Below the pieces are notes generated by a model. The model had not been told where the DNA came from, searched no databases, and saw nothing but the letters and a program-made list of their open reading frames with translations. A stretch of DNA of 64,000 nt from an uncultured Lachnospiraceae bacterium (lineage in GTDB: Bacteria > Bacillota > Clostridia > Lachnospirales > Lachnospiraceae): the NCBI GenBank assembly GCA_910578345.1, contig CAJTRA010000007.1, positions 62,001-126,000 on the forward strand, in the 5' to 3' direction. Below are positions 1 to 8,016 of this stretch, piece after piece. The position numbers were made by a program, and so were the translations under genes. Each line of letters opens with the position of its first letter. Position 1 is the stretch's first letter.

Positions 1-1526
1 ATGACCCGCATCCCCAGAAGTTCCACCGGCGCCTTGTCGTCGGTCATGATATACTCTCCCGCCTCATAGGCCATGAGCTGTTCGTCCACCGTCTCCATCA
101 TTTCAGCCAGGTCTTCTGCTTCAATCTCCTCCCGATGGGCCGTCAGGTTGTCAAGCATCCGTGGATTGTCAGAAGCAAAAAGCTCCCTGTTGGTGGAGCC
201 CTTCACATCCACCGTATACACCTCGCTAAACACACTGCCAATCGTGTCCGACAGATGCTCGTTGATGCTTCCTTCCCCGCTGCCGCGCATGTTCATATTG
301 ACCACCATCACACCATCCTCCGTCAAATGCTCCTTTACCAATGTGAAAAATTCCACGGAAGACATCTGAAAAGGAATGGTGATATCCTGGTAAGCATCCA
401 CCATGATCACGTCATACTGACCGTCAATGGCATTCAGATACGCCCTGCCGTCATAAGTCGTCACCGGCACATCCTCCGGCAGTTCGAAATACTCCCTGGC
501 AAGCGCAGTGATTTTCTCGTCAATCTCCACCCCTTCAATCTCCATATCACCGAAATAATTCCGGCACTGCGTCGCATAAGTCCCGGTTCCCATCCCCAGG
601 ATCAACACCTTACAGTCGCCCGGTCTCTCCTCTTCCGTCATCAGCGGCGCCGCCATCGCGTAATCATAGTACATGCCGGTCAGTCCTTCCTCCTTTACCA
701 GCAAAGACTGCACGCCGAACAGTACATTGGTGGATAATATGACAGATCTGTCATTTTCTTTTACCTGCAGATAATTATAAATAGACTCACCCTCATAAGT
801 CAGACCATTCTCCCAGAAAGCAAAACTGTCAGACCGGCCCAGAAAACAACATCCCACAAACAAAACTGCCGCCGCCACACTCTTCACCGCACCTCTTCTG
901 CCGCTCACAAAATAGATCAGGGAAAGCATCAGCAGGATACCCGCAAAGATCAGGAACGTGATCGACGTCCCCACCGCCGGAATGGAGATAAACGTAGGCA
1001 CGAAAGTCCCGATAATACTGCCGATCGTATTCGCGGCATTCAGCATCCCTACCGTCTTACCGCTGTCCGCCAGACTGTCCACGGAATACTTTGCTAAAGA
1101 CGGCGTCACTGTCCCCAGCAGAAACAGCGGGAAAACAAAGACCACCATGCAGGCCGCAAACGCCGCCCAGATCAGGAAGTTCGTATTCACCGTAAAGATC
1201 AGCGCCGCCGAGATCCCCAGAATAATATATTTCCCCACTACCGGAATGGCCGCAATCCAGACAGCCGCGATCAGAATCCTGCCATAAAGCCTGTCCGGGT
1301 CTGGATTCTTGTCCGCACTGCGCCCGCCATAAATATTCCCCAGCGCCATCGCGATCATAATCGTTCCGATGATGATTGTCCACACGATCTGCGAAGAACT
1401 GAAATACGGTGCAAGCAGCCTGCTGGCTCCCAACTCCACCGCCATCACCGACATCCCCGCAAAAAACTCCGTCAGATACAGAAATAATTTATTGTCTAGT
1501 ACAGGCGTTTTCTTTATCGTGTTCAT
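1..1526 (-). CDS. Membrane-fused spermidine synthase-like protein (partial, 3' end cut by window)
   Basis: About 508 residues are visible; the C-terminus lies beyond the left edge. The N-terminal half (about residues 14-225) has several hydrophobic segments like the membrane part of fused MFS/spermidine synthases. The C-terminal half is a Rossmann methyltransferase-like domain with the nucleotide loop GMGTGTYATQC, the acidic strand end VEIDEKI and the aminopropyltransferase motif VDAYQD. Such proteins are annotated as polyamine aminopropyltransferases, but the reaction of the membrane-fused subgroup is rarely proven, so the substrate is uncertain. The start ATG at 1526 follows an AGAAAGGG ribosome site. 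It lies downstream of the SPOCS gene on the same strand, separated by a terminator-like hairpin. Confidence 0.85.
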   Translation of the reverse strand, partial: MNTIKKTPVLDNKLFLYLTEFFAGMSVMAVELGASRLLAPYFSSSQIVWTIIIGTIMIAMALGNIYGGRSADKNPDPDRLYGRILIAAVWIAAIPVVGKYIILGISAALIFTVNTNFLIWAAFAACMVVFVFPLFLLGTVTPSLAKYSVDSLADSGKTVGMLNAANTIGSIIGTFVPTFISIPAVGTSITFLIFAGILLMLSLIYFVSGRRGAVKSVAAAVLFVGCCFLGRSDSFAFWENGLTYEGESIYNYLQVKENDRSVILSTNVLFGVQSLLVKEEGLTGMYYDYAMAAPLMTEEERPGDCKVLILGMGTGTYATQCRNYFGDMEIEGVEIDEKITALAREYFELPEDVPVTTYDGRAYLNAIDGQYDVIMVDAYQDITIPFQMSSVEFFTLVKEHLTEDGVMVVNMNMRGSGEGSINEHLSDTIGSVFSEVYTVDVKGSTNRELFASDNPRMLDNLTAHREEIEAEDLAEMMETVDEQLMAYEAGEYIMTDDKAPVELLGMRV

Positions 1527-1630
1527 CCTAATACCCTTTCTTCATCCCTATGTGTTTTTTGTTTTTCACTACTCGCGCGCAACCCATGCGCCGCATCGGC
1601 GGCATCTTTCATCTGCACGAGTCTGTACAG

Positions 1631-1667
1631 AAAAGACAGGGCCATGCCTCACACAACGGCCCTGTCT
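1631..1667 (-). terminator. Intrinsic terminator after the SPOCS/LysM gene
   Basis: A perfect 10-bp inverted repeat (arms AGACAGGGCC at 1634-1643 and GGCCCTGTCT at 1658-1667) is followed on the minus strand by TTTTCT. It lies 55 bases past the SPOCS stop and ahead of the spermidine synthase-like gene. Confidence 0.7.
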
Positions 1668-1721
1668 TCTAGTATATACAATTTCCTATCCCTTTTCCAC
1701 GAAAATATTTATAAAGTTTGC

Positions 1722-3278
1722 CTACACACTCCCTTTTACCACCAGGATCTTATCCCCCGCACTGATCTCCTCCGTCACCAGCTCATTGACCTCCTTCAGC
1801 TGTGAGATCGTCACATAATACCGCTTCCCGATATCCCACAACGTATCGTTCGGCCCGGCGATATAGATCACCATTCCCGGCAGTTCGCCAAGCTTATTCA
1901 GATCCAGCTCCTCCACCTTGATATCTGTGATCAGATTGCTCTTCTGCACCGCAAAAACGATTACCTTGAACATCAGTGCCGCTTTTACATCCAGCTCGTC
2001 GCTGTCAAGCATCGTCACCGTCAACTGCTCAATACTGCAGCGCAGCTTAAAGATGCTGGTGGGCGTAATGTTCTCCGCCTCAATCACATACTGGAAAGGC
2101 AGTACATTCCGCGAAGAATAGATCGATCTGGCCCCATTGCCGCACAGATACAGCGTGACTACCGTCAAGGTTCCCGTGATCGCGATCCCGTTCTCCACGA
2201 TCGCCTGTTCCTCGATCTGAATCTCGCCCTCCGAATGGATCAGTTGATACATGGGCATCTCCGGATTCTGGATCTTCATGTGCTCCGCGATCTTACATTT
2301 GCCGCTGCCGCTAAGCAGCAGACTCTTTAACTGCACCTCCGTCGTCAGCGCCTCGATCTCCTTCTCCACGCCATAGAGATCCGACAGCACCTCCATGTTC
2401 TCTTCCTCATACAGATGGATATCCAGATCCAGCACCGGCTCCACGCAGAAGACTCTCTCTTCCCCGTCGAAATCCTGGCGCACCTCCACATTACACTGTC
2501 CGAGGCTGTACCGGATGTCCGGTATCATATTCTCCCGGCAGCCGTGACACTCAATGATTCCGCTGAAGGGCACCGTATTCTCATACCACAGCGTTCTGTC
2601 ATTATCCCCTTCCCCCTCATACAGGAAAAAGGCCCGCATCTCGCCCTGGATCGATATTTTCTCATCCAGCGCCTTGAACTCCACATGGTCAAACGTAATA
2701 TGATGCCAGATCGTCTGGAACACATTCGGCAGATTGCCCGACAGTTCCATCTCCTCTTTCAGACGGAAGATATCCTTCTTCTGCAGCACAAGCTCCACCA
2801 TCGGATAGGTACGCTTGCGGTATTCCACCGGTTCCTCATGATAGATATCCACCGCCGTGTCCTGTTCCACATGTTCCTCCAATTCAAGCCCGAAGGAGAC
2901 GACTGCCTGCACGCTGATCTTCCTGGAATTGATCAAACCAACAGTCAGATCTTCGATCGACCAGTCCGTCAGAATAAGATCCCCGCCGGAAACGCCTTCC
3001 ATATTGACCCGTTCCTCAAAGGGAATCACCGACTCCATACTGGCGCAGGCGCCCTCCATATCCGTCAGATACAGGATCGAAACTACCAGCTTTCCTCTCA
3101 GGTTCACCACATTTTCCCCGGCACGGATCTCCTCCATGATGATCTCACCCTTGCTGTTAAGCAGGTGACTGGCGTCAGGCTTGTTATCTGAAATATTCAC
3201 ATCTTCTTCCAATACCATCTGGGTGCCGGCTCTGCTGCTGATCCGATCCATATGTATCTTCTTTTTTACTAATTCCAC
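1722..3278 (-). CDS. SPOCS (DUF3794) and LysM domain protein, spore coat/cortex type
   Basis: 518 residues. The bulk consists of repeated beta-rich DUF3794/SPOCS segments (for example around residues 40-130, 170-280 and 320-420), with a C-terminal LysM domain (about 467-515, containing GPNDTLWDIGKRYYVT). SPOCS plus LysM is the layout of clostridial spore-envelope morphogenetic proteins related to SpoVID and SafA. LysM binds peptidoglycan or cortex, and SPOCS is thought to mediate assembly. The start is a GTG at 3278, chosen because TGGAGG lies 9 bases upstream; there is no better in-frame ATG before residue 10. A hairpin upstream contains this ribosome site (see the separate entry). Sporulation role is inferred from the family. 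Confidence 0.85.
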   Translation of the reverse strand: MELVKKKIHMDRISSRAGTQMVLEEDVNISDNKPDASHLLNSKGEIIMEEIRAGENVVNLRGKLVVSILYLTDMEGACASMESVIPFEERVNMEGVSGGDLILTDWSIEDLTVGLINSRKISVQAVVSFGLELEEHVEQDTAVDIYHEEPVEYRKRTYPMVELVLQKKDIFRLKEEMELSGNLPNVFQTIWHHITFDHVEFKALDEKISIQGEMRAFFLYEGEGDNDRTLWYENTVPFSGIIECHGCRENMIPDIRYSLGQCNVEVRQDFDGEERVFCVEPVLDLDIHLYEEENMEVLSDLYGVEKEIEALTTEVQLKSLLLSGSGKCKIAEHMKIQNPEMPMYQLIHSEGEIQIEEQAIVENGIAITGTLTVVTLYLCGNGARSIYSSRNVLPFQYVIEAENITPTSIFKLRCSIEQLTVTMLDSDELDVKAALMFKVIVFAVQKSNLITDIKVEELDLNKLGELPGMVIYIAGPNDTLWDIGKRYYVTISQLKEVNELVTEEISAGDKILVVKGSV

Positions 3279-3285
3279 AAAAATA

Positions 3286-3330
3286 AACCTCCATGCGTAT
3301 ACTTAATAAAAGTATATGCCGCATGGAGAT
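3286..3330 (-). promoter_or_regulatory. Hairpin overlapping the SPOCS ribosome site
   Basis: On the minus strand the arms are CTCCATGCG-(GCA bulge)-TATACTT and AAGTATACGCATGGAG, with a TTATT loop. The 3' arm contains the Shine-Dalgarno GGAG and is followed by GTTTATTTTT. It lies between the pyrD stop and the GTG start. It could end pyr transcription, hide the ribosome site of read-through RNA, or act as a DNA operator. Just upstream (minus strand) TATACAAT resembles a sigma-E -10 element in seven of eight positions; the -35 is weak. Confidence 0.6.
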
Positions 3331-3350
3331 TGTATATGAATCTTACTTTC

Positions 3351-4256
3351 TCATTCCTCCACTGCTCCGATCAACTCCGATACATCCTCGATTCCATACC
3401 GTTCCATGTACGCCTCGATCCCTTCTGCCACTTCCACTGTAACGTAGGGATTTACGAAGTTCATAGCGCCCACTGCCACCGCGCTGGCGCCAGCCAGCAG
3501 AAATTCGACAGCATCCTCTGCATTGGCAATACCGCCCATACCGATAATCGGAATCTTCACCGCATGCGCCGCCTGATAAACCATACGCACCGCCACCGGC
3601 TTGATGGCAGGACCCGAAAGACCGCCTGTTTTATTGGCCAGGGCGAATTGTCTCTTATGGATATCGATCTTCATGCCGGTGATCGTGTTGATCATGGACA
3701 GAGCATCGGCTCCCGCTGCCTCCGCTGCTTTCGCCATCTCCGTAATGTCCGTCACATTGGGACTGAGTTTCATGATCACCGGCTGCTTCGCTTTCTTTTT
3801 CACCTGGGAAGTAATGTCATACAGGCTGTCCGGTCTCTGTCCGAAAGCGATCGCCCCTTCCTTCACATTCGGACAGGATACATTGATCTCCAACATATCC
3901 ACAGGCTCCTCTCCCAGCCGTTCCACCACTTCCAGATAATCCTCTACCGTCTTGCCGCACACATTGACGATGATCTTCGTGTCGTACCTTTGTAAAAAGG
4001 GAATGTCCCGCTTCACGAACACATCGATACCCGGATTCTGCAGTCCGATGGCATTTAACATTCCGCCGTAAGTTTCTGCCACGCGGGGCACCTTGTTGCC
4101 TGGCCACGGTACATTCGCCACCCCTTTCGTCACCACCGCGCCCAGACGGTTCAAATCCACGAAGTCACTGTATTCCATCCCGGATCCAAATGTCCCGGAG
4201 GCCGTCATCACCGGATTATTCAAGGTTACACCCGCTATTGTCACTTTTGTATTCAT
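3351..4256 (-). CDS. pyrD: Dihydroorotate dehydrogenase B, catalytic subunit
   Basis: 301 residues, the usual length of class 1B enzymes. It oxidises dihydroorotate to orotate with FMN and passes electrons to PyrK and NAD. Visible motifs are the N-terminal TASGTFGSG, the active-site loop NVSCPNVKEG with the class 1 catalytic Cys, the FMN-contacting PVIMKLSPN, and the C-terminal GGIANAEDAVEFLLAGA phosphate-binding strand-loop. The ATG at 4256 follows GGAAGG 9 bases upstream. It is the last gene of a pyrC-pyrK-pyrD operon, 125 bases after pyrK. Confidence 0.96.
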   Translation of the reverse strand: MNTKVTIAGVTLNNPVMTASGTFGSGMEYSDFVDLNRLGAVVTKGVANVPWPGNKVPRVAETYGGMLNAIGLQNPGIDVFVKRDIPFLQRYDTKIIVNVCGKTVEDYLEVVERLGEEPVDMLEINVSCPNVKEGAIAFGQRPDSLYDITSQVKKKAKQPVIMKLSPNVTDITEMAKAAEAAGADALSMINTITGMKIDIHKRQFALANKTGGLSGPAIKPVAVRMVYQAAHAVKIPIIGMGGIANAEDAVEFLLAGASAVAVGAMNFVNPYVTVEVAEGIEAYMERYGIEDVSELIGAVEE

Positions 4257-4381
4257 CAGATTATCCTTCCCTCAGCATAGATTCTGTCTTCTGTCATTTC
4301 AAAGACCGTTTTGTCAACTTCAGATGTCAATCTTTACATGTTCTGGCTGAACTTAATGGCACTGTGGCTAAACAGTTACTT

Positions 4382-5158
4382 TCAAATCTCTACATCTCCT
4401 GCTTCAAATACAGGGCCGTCCGTGCAGATCCGCGCGTTGTTCACATGCGAATGATGATCGATCCTGCTCGTCGTACACACACAGCCAAGACAGGCGCCGA
4501 CGCCGCAGGCCATCCTCTCCTCTAAAGATATGTAAGCCTCTATCTTCTGTCCGGCAGCATACTGTTTGATCGCGCGGAGCATGGGCATCGGCCCGCACGC
4601 CATGATCACATCCGCCTGCAGCTCATTGACGCTGATGATATCCATCACATTGCCCTGTACGCCGACGCTGCCATCCTCCGTGGCAATATAGACTTGTCCG
4701 TACTGCCCCATGTCTTCCTGCAGGAATAGATCCTGATCCCGATACCCCAGCAGAATATGTTTCTCTGCCTCCAGCTCTTTTGCCAACTGCAGCATCGGAG
4801 GGATGCCGATACCGCCACCCATCAGAAATACCTTCTTCCCGGCCGCTTTCTCCAGCGGAAACCCATTGCCCAACACACCCAGGACATCCAAGGTATCTCC
4901 CATCCTGTAAGCGGAGAATTCTGCCGTCCCTTTGCCGGCAACGCGGTAAACCAGCCGCATCCGTCCCCTGTCTCTGTCCACCTCGCAGATGCTGATCGGG
5001 CGCGGCAGCAACGTTGCCGCATTGTGCGGATATACCGCCACAAACTGGCCTGCATGGGCATCCTCCGTAAGTTCTGTCTCCAGCCACAGGTCATAGACCT
5101 GCGCTGCAATCTGTTTTTGTGACACTACTGTCACTGTTACTTTCTTTTTCTGTGCCAT
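4382..5158 (-). CDS. pyrK: Dihydroorotate dehydrogenase B, electron transfer subunit
   Basis: 258 residues. This FAD and [2Fe-2S] protein carries electrons from PyrD to NAD. A ferredoxin-reductase fold is shown by the FAD motif LLPRPISICEV, the NAD-binding GGGIGIPPMLQLAKEL, and a C-terminal cluster of cysteines (ERMACGVGACLGCVC, then NARIC about 15 residues later) that ligates the iron-sulfur centre. The ATG start has AGGAAGG 10 bases upstream. Its position between pyrC and pyrD supports the assignment. Confidence 0.96.
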   Translation of the reverse strand: MAQKKKVTVTVVSQKQIAAQVYDLWLETELTEDAHAGQFVAVYPHNAATLLPRPISICEVDRDRGRMRLVYRVAGKGTAEFSAYRMGDTLDVLGVLGNGFPLEKAAGKKVFLMGGGIGIPPMLQLAKELEAEKHILLGYRDQDLFLQEDMGQYGQVYIATEDGSVGVQGNVMDIISVNELQADVIMACGPMPMLRAIKQYAAGQKIEAYISLEERMACGVGACLGCVCTTSRIDHHSHVNNARICTDGPVFEAGDVEI

Positions 5159-5287
5159 TCTGTTGTATCCTTCCTGTGTTTCTGTATATCTCGTGTCTTA
5201 TATCTCCGTGCTTTTATGCCCGTAATGCATATTCTCACATACACTGCATCACATATTGGATCGTTTTTTACCATTTAGCCGCGTTTG

Positions 5288-5326
5288 CCTGGGCTGAATC
5301 AGTGTCATCAAGTTAAACCAGGACAC
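5288..5326. repeat. 39-bp dispersed repeat, copy 1
   Basis: Matches 11003-11041 at 29 of 39 positions in the same orientation, without gaps; both begin CCTGGG and end CAC. This copy covers the last codons and stop of pyrC (stop at 5313-5315). Confidence 0.55.
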
Positions 5327-6608
5327 AATCCGTTCCCCGGTAAACAATTTCTCCCCTGCAGATCGTATAACTGATCACACCCGGCATCGTCTCTCCGATA
5401 AACGGCGAATTCACCGCCTTAGAAGCAAAGTTCTCCACCACCCACTCTTTCTCAGGGTCGAACACTACCAGATCTGCCGGGCCGCCGGGCGCTACATATC
5501 CGGCATCCAGACGGTACAGCCTGGCCGGCGCAAGACTCATCTTCCGCACCAGCTCAGACATAGACAGATAGCCCTTCTGCACCAGTTCCCGAATGCCCAG
5601 AGACAATGCCGTCTCCAATCCGATAATGCCGCTGGGCGCCTCCGTCAGCGGCTTTGTTTTCTCCTCTCTGCTGTGAGGCGCATGATCGGTAGCGATCATG
5701 TCAATCGTGCCGTCCCGCAATCCTTCTATGATTGCAAGCCGGTCTTCTTCCTCCCGCAGCGGCGGATTCATCTTCGCTAACGTCCCATGCCGGATCGCCG
5801 CCTCCTCGGTCAATGTAAAATGATGGGGCGTGGCCTCCGCATAAATATGTCTGCTCTGGCGTTTTGCCTGCCGCACCAACTCCACGGCTTCCTTCGTGCT
5901 GATATGCTGGATCGACAGATCCGCTTCCTCTGTTACCGCTATTCTTAAATCCCGTTCTACCATAGAAATCTCCGCTTCTCTGGGAGAACCGCCTATTCCG
6001 AAATGCTCTGCCGCCTTACCTGCATTTACTCCATTATTGCTGATCAGAGCAGGATTCTCTTCATGCAGGCTGACCGGCCTGTTCAATGCCGCCGCACGCT
6101 GCAATGCCTGCCGCAGAAGTTCTGCATCCATCAGCGGAATTCCGTCATCGGTAAATCCAACCGCCGAAAGTCTGCTAAGCTCCTCCATCTGAGTCAGTTC
6201 CTGCCCTTTCATTCCTTTGGTCACATTGGCACAAGTGTAGATATGGATACCCGTTTTCAGACCCTTTTCCAGCACATAAGAAAGCGTCTGCGGATTATCC
6301 ACCGCAGGTTTTGTATTCGCCATCAACACTACTGACGTAACCCCCCCGCGGGCTGCAGCCTTTGCACCGGAGCAGATGTCCTCCTTGTAAGTAAACCCTG
6401 GATCCCGGAAGTGGACATGGACATCCACCAGTCCGGGAATTATGTATTGACCAGAGAGATCGATCGCAGCAAGGGAATCAGAGACATCCTCCACCGGTGT
6501 TCCCTGCGGCAGAATTCGCGCGATTTTTCCATCTTGTATCATAAGATCCCGGAAGCCCTCTGTATTTGATGCGGGATCGATCAGATAACCGTTCTTTAAA
6601 TACAACAT
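5313..6608 (-). CDS. pyrC: Dihydroorotase
   Basis: 431 residues. It closes carbamoyl-aspartate to dihydroorotate, the step before PyrD/PyrK. This is a class I amidohydrolase: metal-binding DVHVHFRDPG, the EATPHHFTL strand, and MIATDHAPHSREEK near residue 300. The frame stays open 16 codons further upstream, but the ATG at 6608 is preferred because AGAGG lies 10 bases before it and the protein then begins MLYLKNGYLIDP, as in the family. It is the first gene of the pyr operon. About 155 bases without a gene separate it from pyrK. Confidence 0.95.
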   Translation of the reverse strand: MLYLKNGYLIDPASNTEGFRDLMIQDGKIARILPQGTPVEDVSDSLAAIDLSGQYIIPGLVDVHVHFRDPGFTYKEDICSGAKAAARGGVTSVVLMANTKPAVDNPQTLSYVLEKGLKTGIHIYTCANVTKGMKGQELTQMEELSRLSAVGFTDDGIPLMDAELLRQALQRAAALNRPVSLHEENPALISNNGVNAGKAAEHFGIGGSPREAEISMVERDLRIAVTEEADLSIQHISTKEAVELVRQAKRQSRHIYAEATPHHFTLTEEAAIRHGTLAKMNPPLREEEDRLAIIEGLRDGTIDMIATDHAPHSREEKTKPLTEAPSGIIGLETALSLGIRELVQKGYLSMSELVRKMSLAPARLYRLDAGYVAPGGPADLVVFDPEKEWVVENFASKAVNSPFIGETMPGVISYTICRGEIVYRGTDCVLV

Positions 6609-6673
6609 TCTAACATTGCCTCTTTTCCTGCCTGTACCGCCTGTCGTTCCCGGCACAAACTGTTTGTCTGATT

Positions 6674-6701
6674 AGTATACCATATTTTTATCGTTAATCA
6701 A
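6674..6701 (-). promoter_or_regulatory. Candidate promoter of the pyr operon
   Basis: On the minus strand TTGATT (6696-6701), a 16-bp spacer and TATACT (6674-6679). Transcription would start about 60 bases before the pyrC ATG. A short dyad (ACAAAC-A-GTTTGT) lies at the beginning of the transcript and could be an operator; I see no clear PyrR attenuator. Confidence 0.55.
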
Positions 6702-7122
6702 ACACAACCGGCTTATCTATAAACTCTGTCTTGATGACAATGTAAGGATAGCTGGCCACCTGGTTGCTCTTTTCCTCTGGCGCAGGACCAATCAGATTGG
6801 TATCCACATAGATGGCGTTGGCCGTCTCATACAGCGCATTCACGGCAATGCTGTAGCCGCCAGTCTCCTGTGTTCCATATCCTACACAGATATAGAGAAA
6901 CCCTTTGTCCTCAAATGTGATCTTGAAAGCCTCTGTCTTCTTTTCTTCAATCTTGCTAAACAGTTCTTCCGGTATATTATCCTCCGTAATCACTGTACAC
7001 TCCAGATCCTTGATCTTTTCCATCGCATCCTGCTTCTTTCCGCACGCATATACACTCATACACATCAGACAGATCAGGAAAACGCTCACGATCCTTCTCT
7101 GATACTCATACAATCTGCTCAT
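6694..7122 (-). CDS. Lipoprotein with PrcB C-terminal-like domain
   Basis: 142 residues. A signal peptide with a hydrophobic core (about 10-24) ends in the lipobox SVYAC, giving a predicted lipid-anchored Cys at position 27. The mature part, with GYSIAVNALYETANAIYVDTNLIGPAPEE, matches the pattern of the PrcB_C domain first seen in a spirochaete protease complex. The function in Clostridia is unknown. The ATG at 7122 has GGTGG about 8 bases upstream. It is separated from pyrC by the pyr promoter and is probably monocistronic. Confidence 0.75.
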   Translation of the reverse strand: MSRLYEYQRRIVSVFLICLMCMSVYACGKKQDAMEKIKDLECTVITEDNIPEELFSKIEEKKTEAFKITFEDKGFLYICVGYGTQETGGYSIAVNALYETANAIYVDTNLIGPAPEEKSNQVASYPYIVIKTEFIDKPVVFD

Positions 7123-7188
7123 ATGTTTCCACCCCGGCGATAAACTCTTATTATCTAATTTATTACAAAACTGCCAGGTCTATTCCTA

Positions 7189-7217
7189 TTGATTAATGCC
7201 AAAATTCCTTATATAAT
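7189..7217 (+). promoter_or_regulatory. Promoter of plsC
   Basis: TTGATT (7189-7194), 17-bp spacer, TATAAT (7212-7217). It predicts RNA starting near 7224, which rules out the ATG at 7224 as a normally translated start and supports the ATG at 7269. Confidence 0.75.
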
Positions 7218-7268
7218 AAAAAAATGAGCAGAGCTCGTTTTAAAGACACTTTCAGAAAGGTTACTTTT

Positions 7269-8003
7269 ATGATCCGATTAATCCTGGTCTTACTCTTTGT
7301 TGTTATTTTCCTGATCGTCAGTCTGCCGATCCAGCTCGTGGAATATCTGATCGGCCGGTCTCATCCGGAGATCAAGGACCGCAGCTCTCTTGCCATCGTC
7401 AAGTGGGCTTTCCGTGTCGTTCTGTTCCTGTCAGGCACCACCGTGACTGTGATCGGTGAAGAAAATGTTCCGAAGGATGAACCTGTCCTGTATATTGGCA
7501 ATCACCGGAGTTATTTCGATATTCTCATCACTTATATCCGTGTGCCGCGTCTGACTGGCTATATGTCGAAAATCGAGATCCTGCGCATTCCTTCCCTGAA
7601 TACCTGGATGAAATATCTGCACTGTGTTTTTCTGGACCGTTCTGATATCAAGGCTGGGATGCAGTCTATTCTAATGGCGATCGACAAGATTAAGGCCGGA
7701 ATTTCTATCTGCATTTTCCCGGAGGGAACCCGCAACCGGACCGAAGACACGTTTCTGGAATTCCACAATGGCAGCTTTAAGGTTGCAGAGAAAACCGGAT
7801 GTGCCATCGTACCGATGAGCATCAACAATGCCGGTCATATTTTCGAAGACCATATTCCCTGGATCCGCAAGACTCATGTAGTCCTTGAGTACTGCAAACC
7901 TATCTATATGAAGGAACTCGACAAGAGCGACAGGCGCCGGATCGGCGCGTTGGTCCAGGACGTGATCAAAGAAGCCTATTTCAAAAATAAAGAACTGGTG
8001 TAA
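7269..8003 (+). CDS. plsC: 1-acyl-sn-glycerol-3-phosphate acyltransferase
   Basis: 244 residues. It makes phosphatidic acid by acylating lysophosphatidic acid at the membrane. Seen are an N-terminal hydrophobic anchor (about 2-22), the catalytic motif NHRSYFD (the HX4D box) and the substrate motif FPEGTRNRTED, plus PMSINNAG downstream. An earlier in-frame ATG at 7224 sits at the predicted RNA start and has no ribosome site; the ATG at 7269 follows AGAAAGG by 8 bases and starts directly into the membrane anchor, so it is chosen here. Confidence 0.92.
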   Translation: MIRLILVLLFVVIFLIVSLPIQLVEYLIGRSHPEIKDRSSLAIVKWAFRVVLFLSGTTVTVIGEENVPKDEPVLYIGNHRSYFDILITYIRVPRLTGYMSKIEILRIPSLNTWMKYLHCVFLDRSDIKAGMQSILMAIDKIKAGISICIFPEGTRNRTEDTFLEFHNGSFKVAEKTGCAIVPMSINNAGHIFEDHIPWIRKTHVVLEYCKPIYMKELDKSDRRRIGALVQDVIKEAYFKNKELV

Positions 8004-8016
8004 CCACCAGTTCTTT
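7989..8016. terminator. Bidirectional terminator between plsC and the GH9-like gene
   Basis: A perfect 12-bp hairpin (arms AAAGAACTGGTG and CACCAGTTCTTT, loop TAAC) that includes the plsC stop codon. It is U-rich on both sides and serves two convergent genes. Confidence 0.85.

Noticed and set aside
7224..7268. Upstream in-frame ATG for plsC, which would imply a leaderless message
   Set aside because: The ATG falls at the predicted transcription start and lacks a ribosome site; the ATG at 7269 has AGAAAGG and starts at the membrane anchor.
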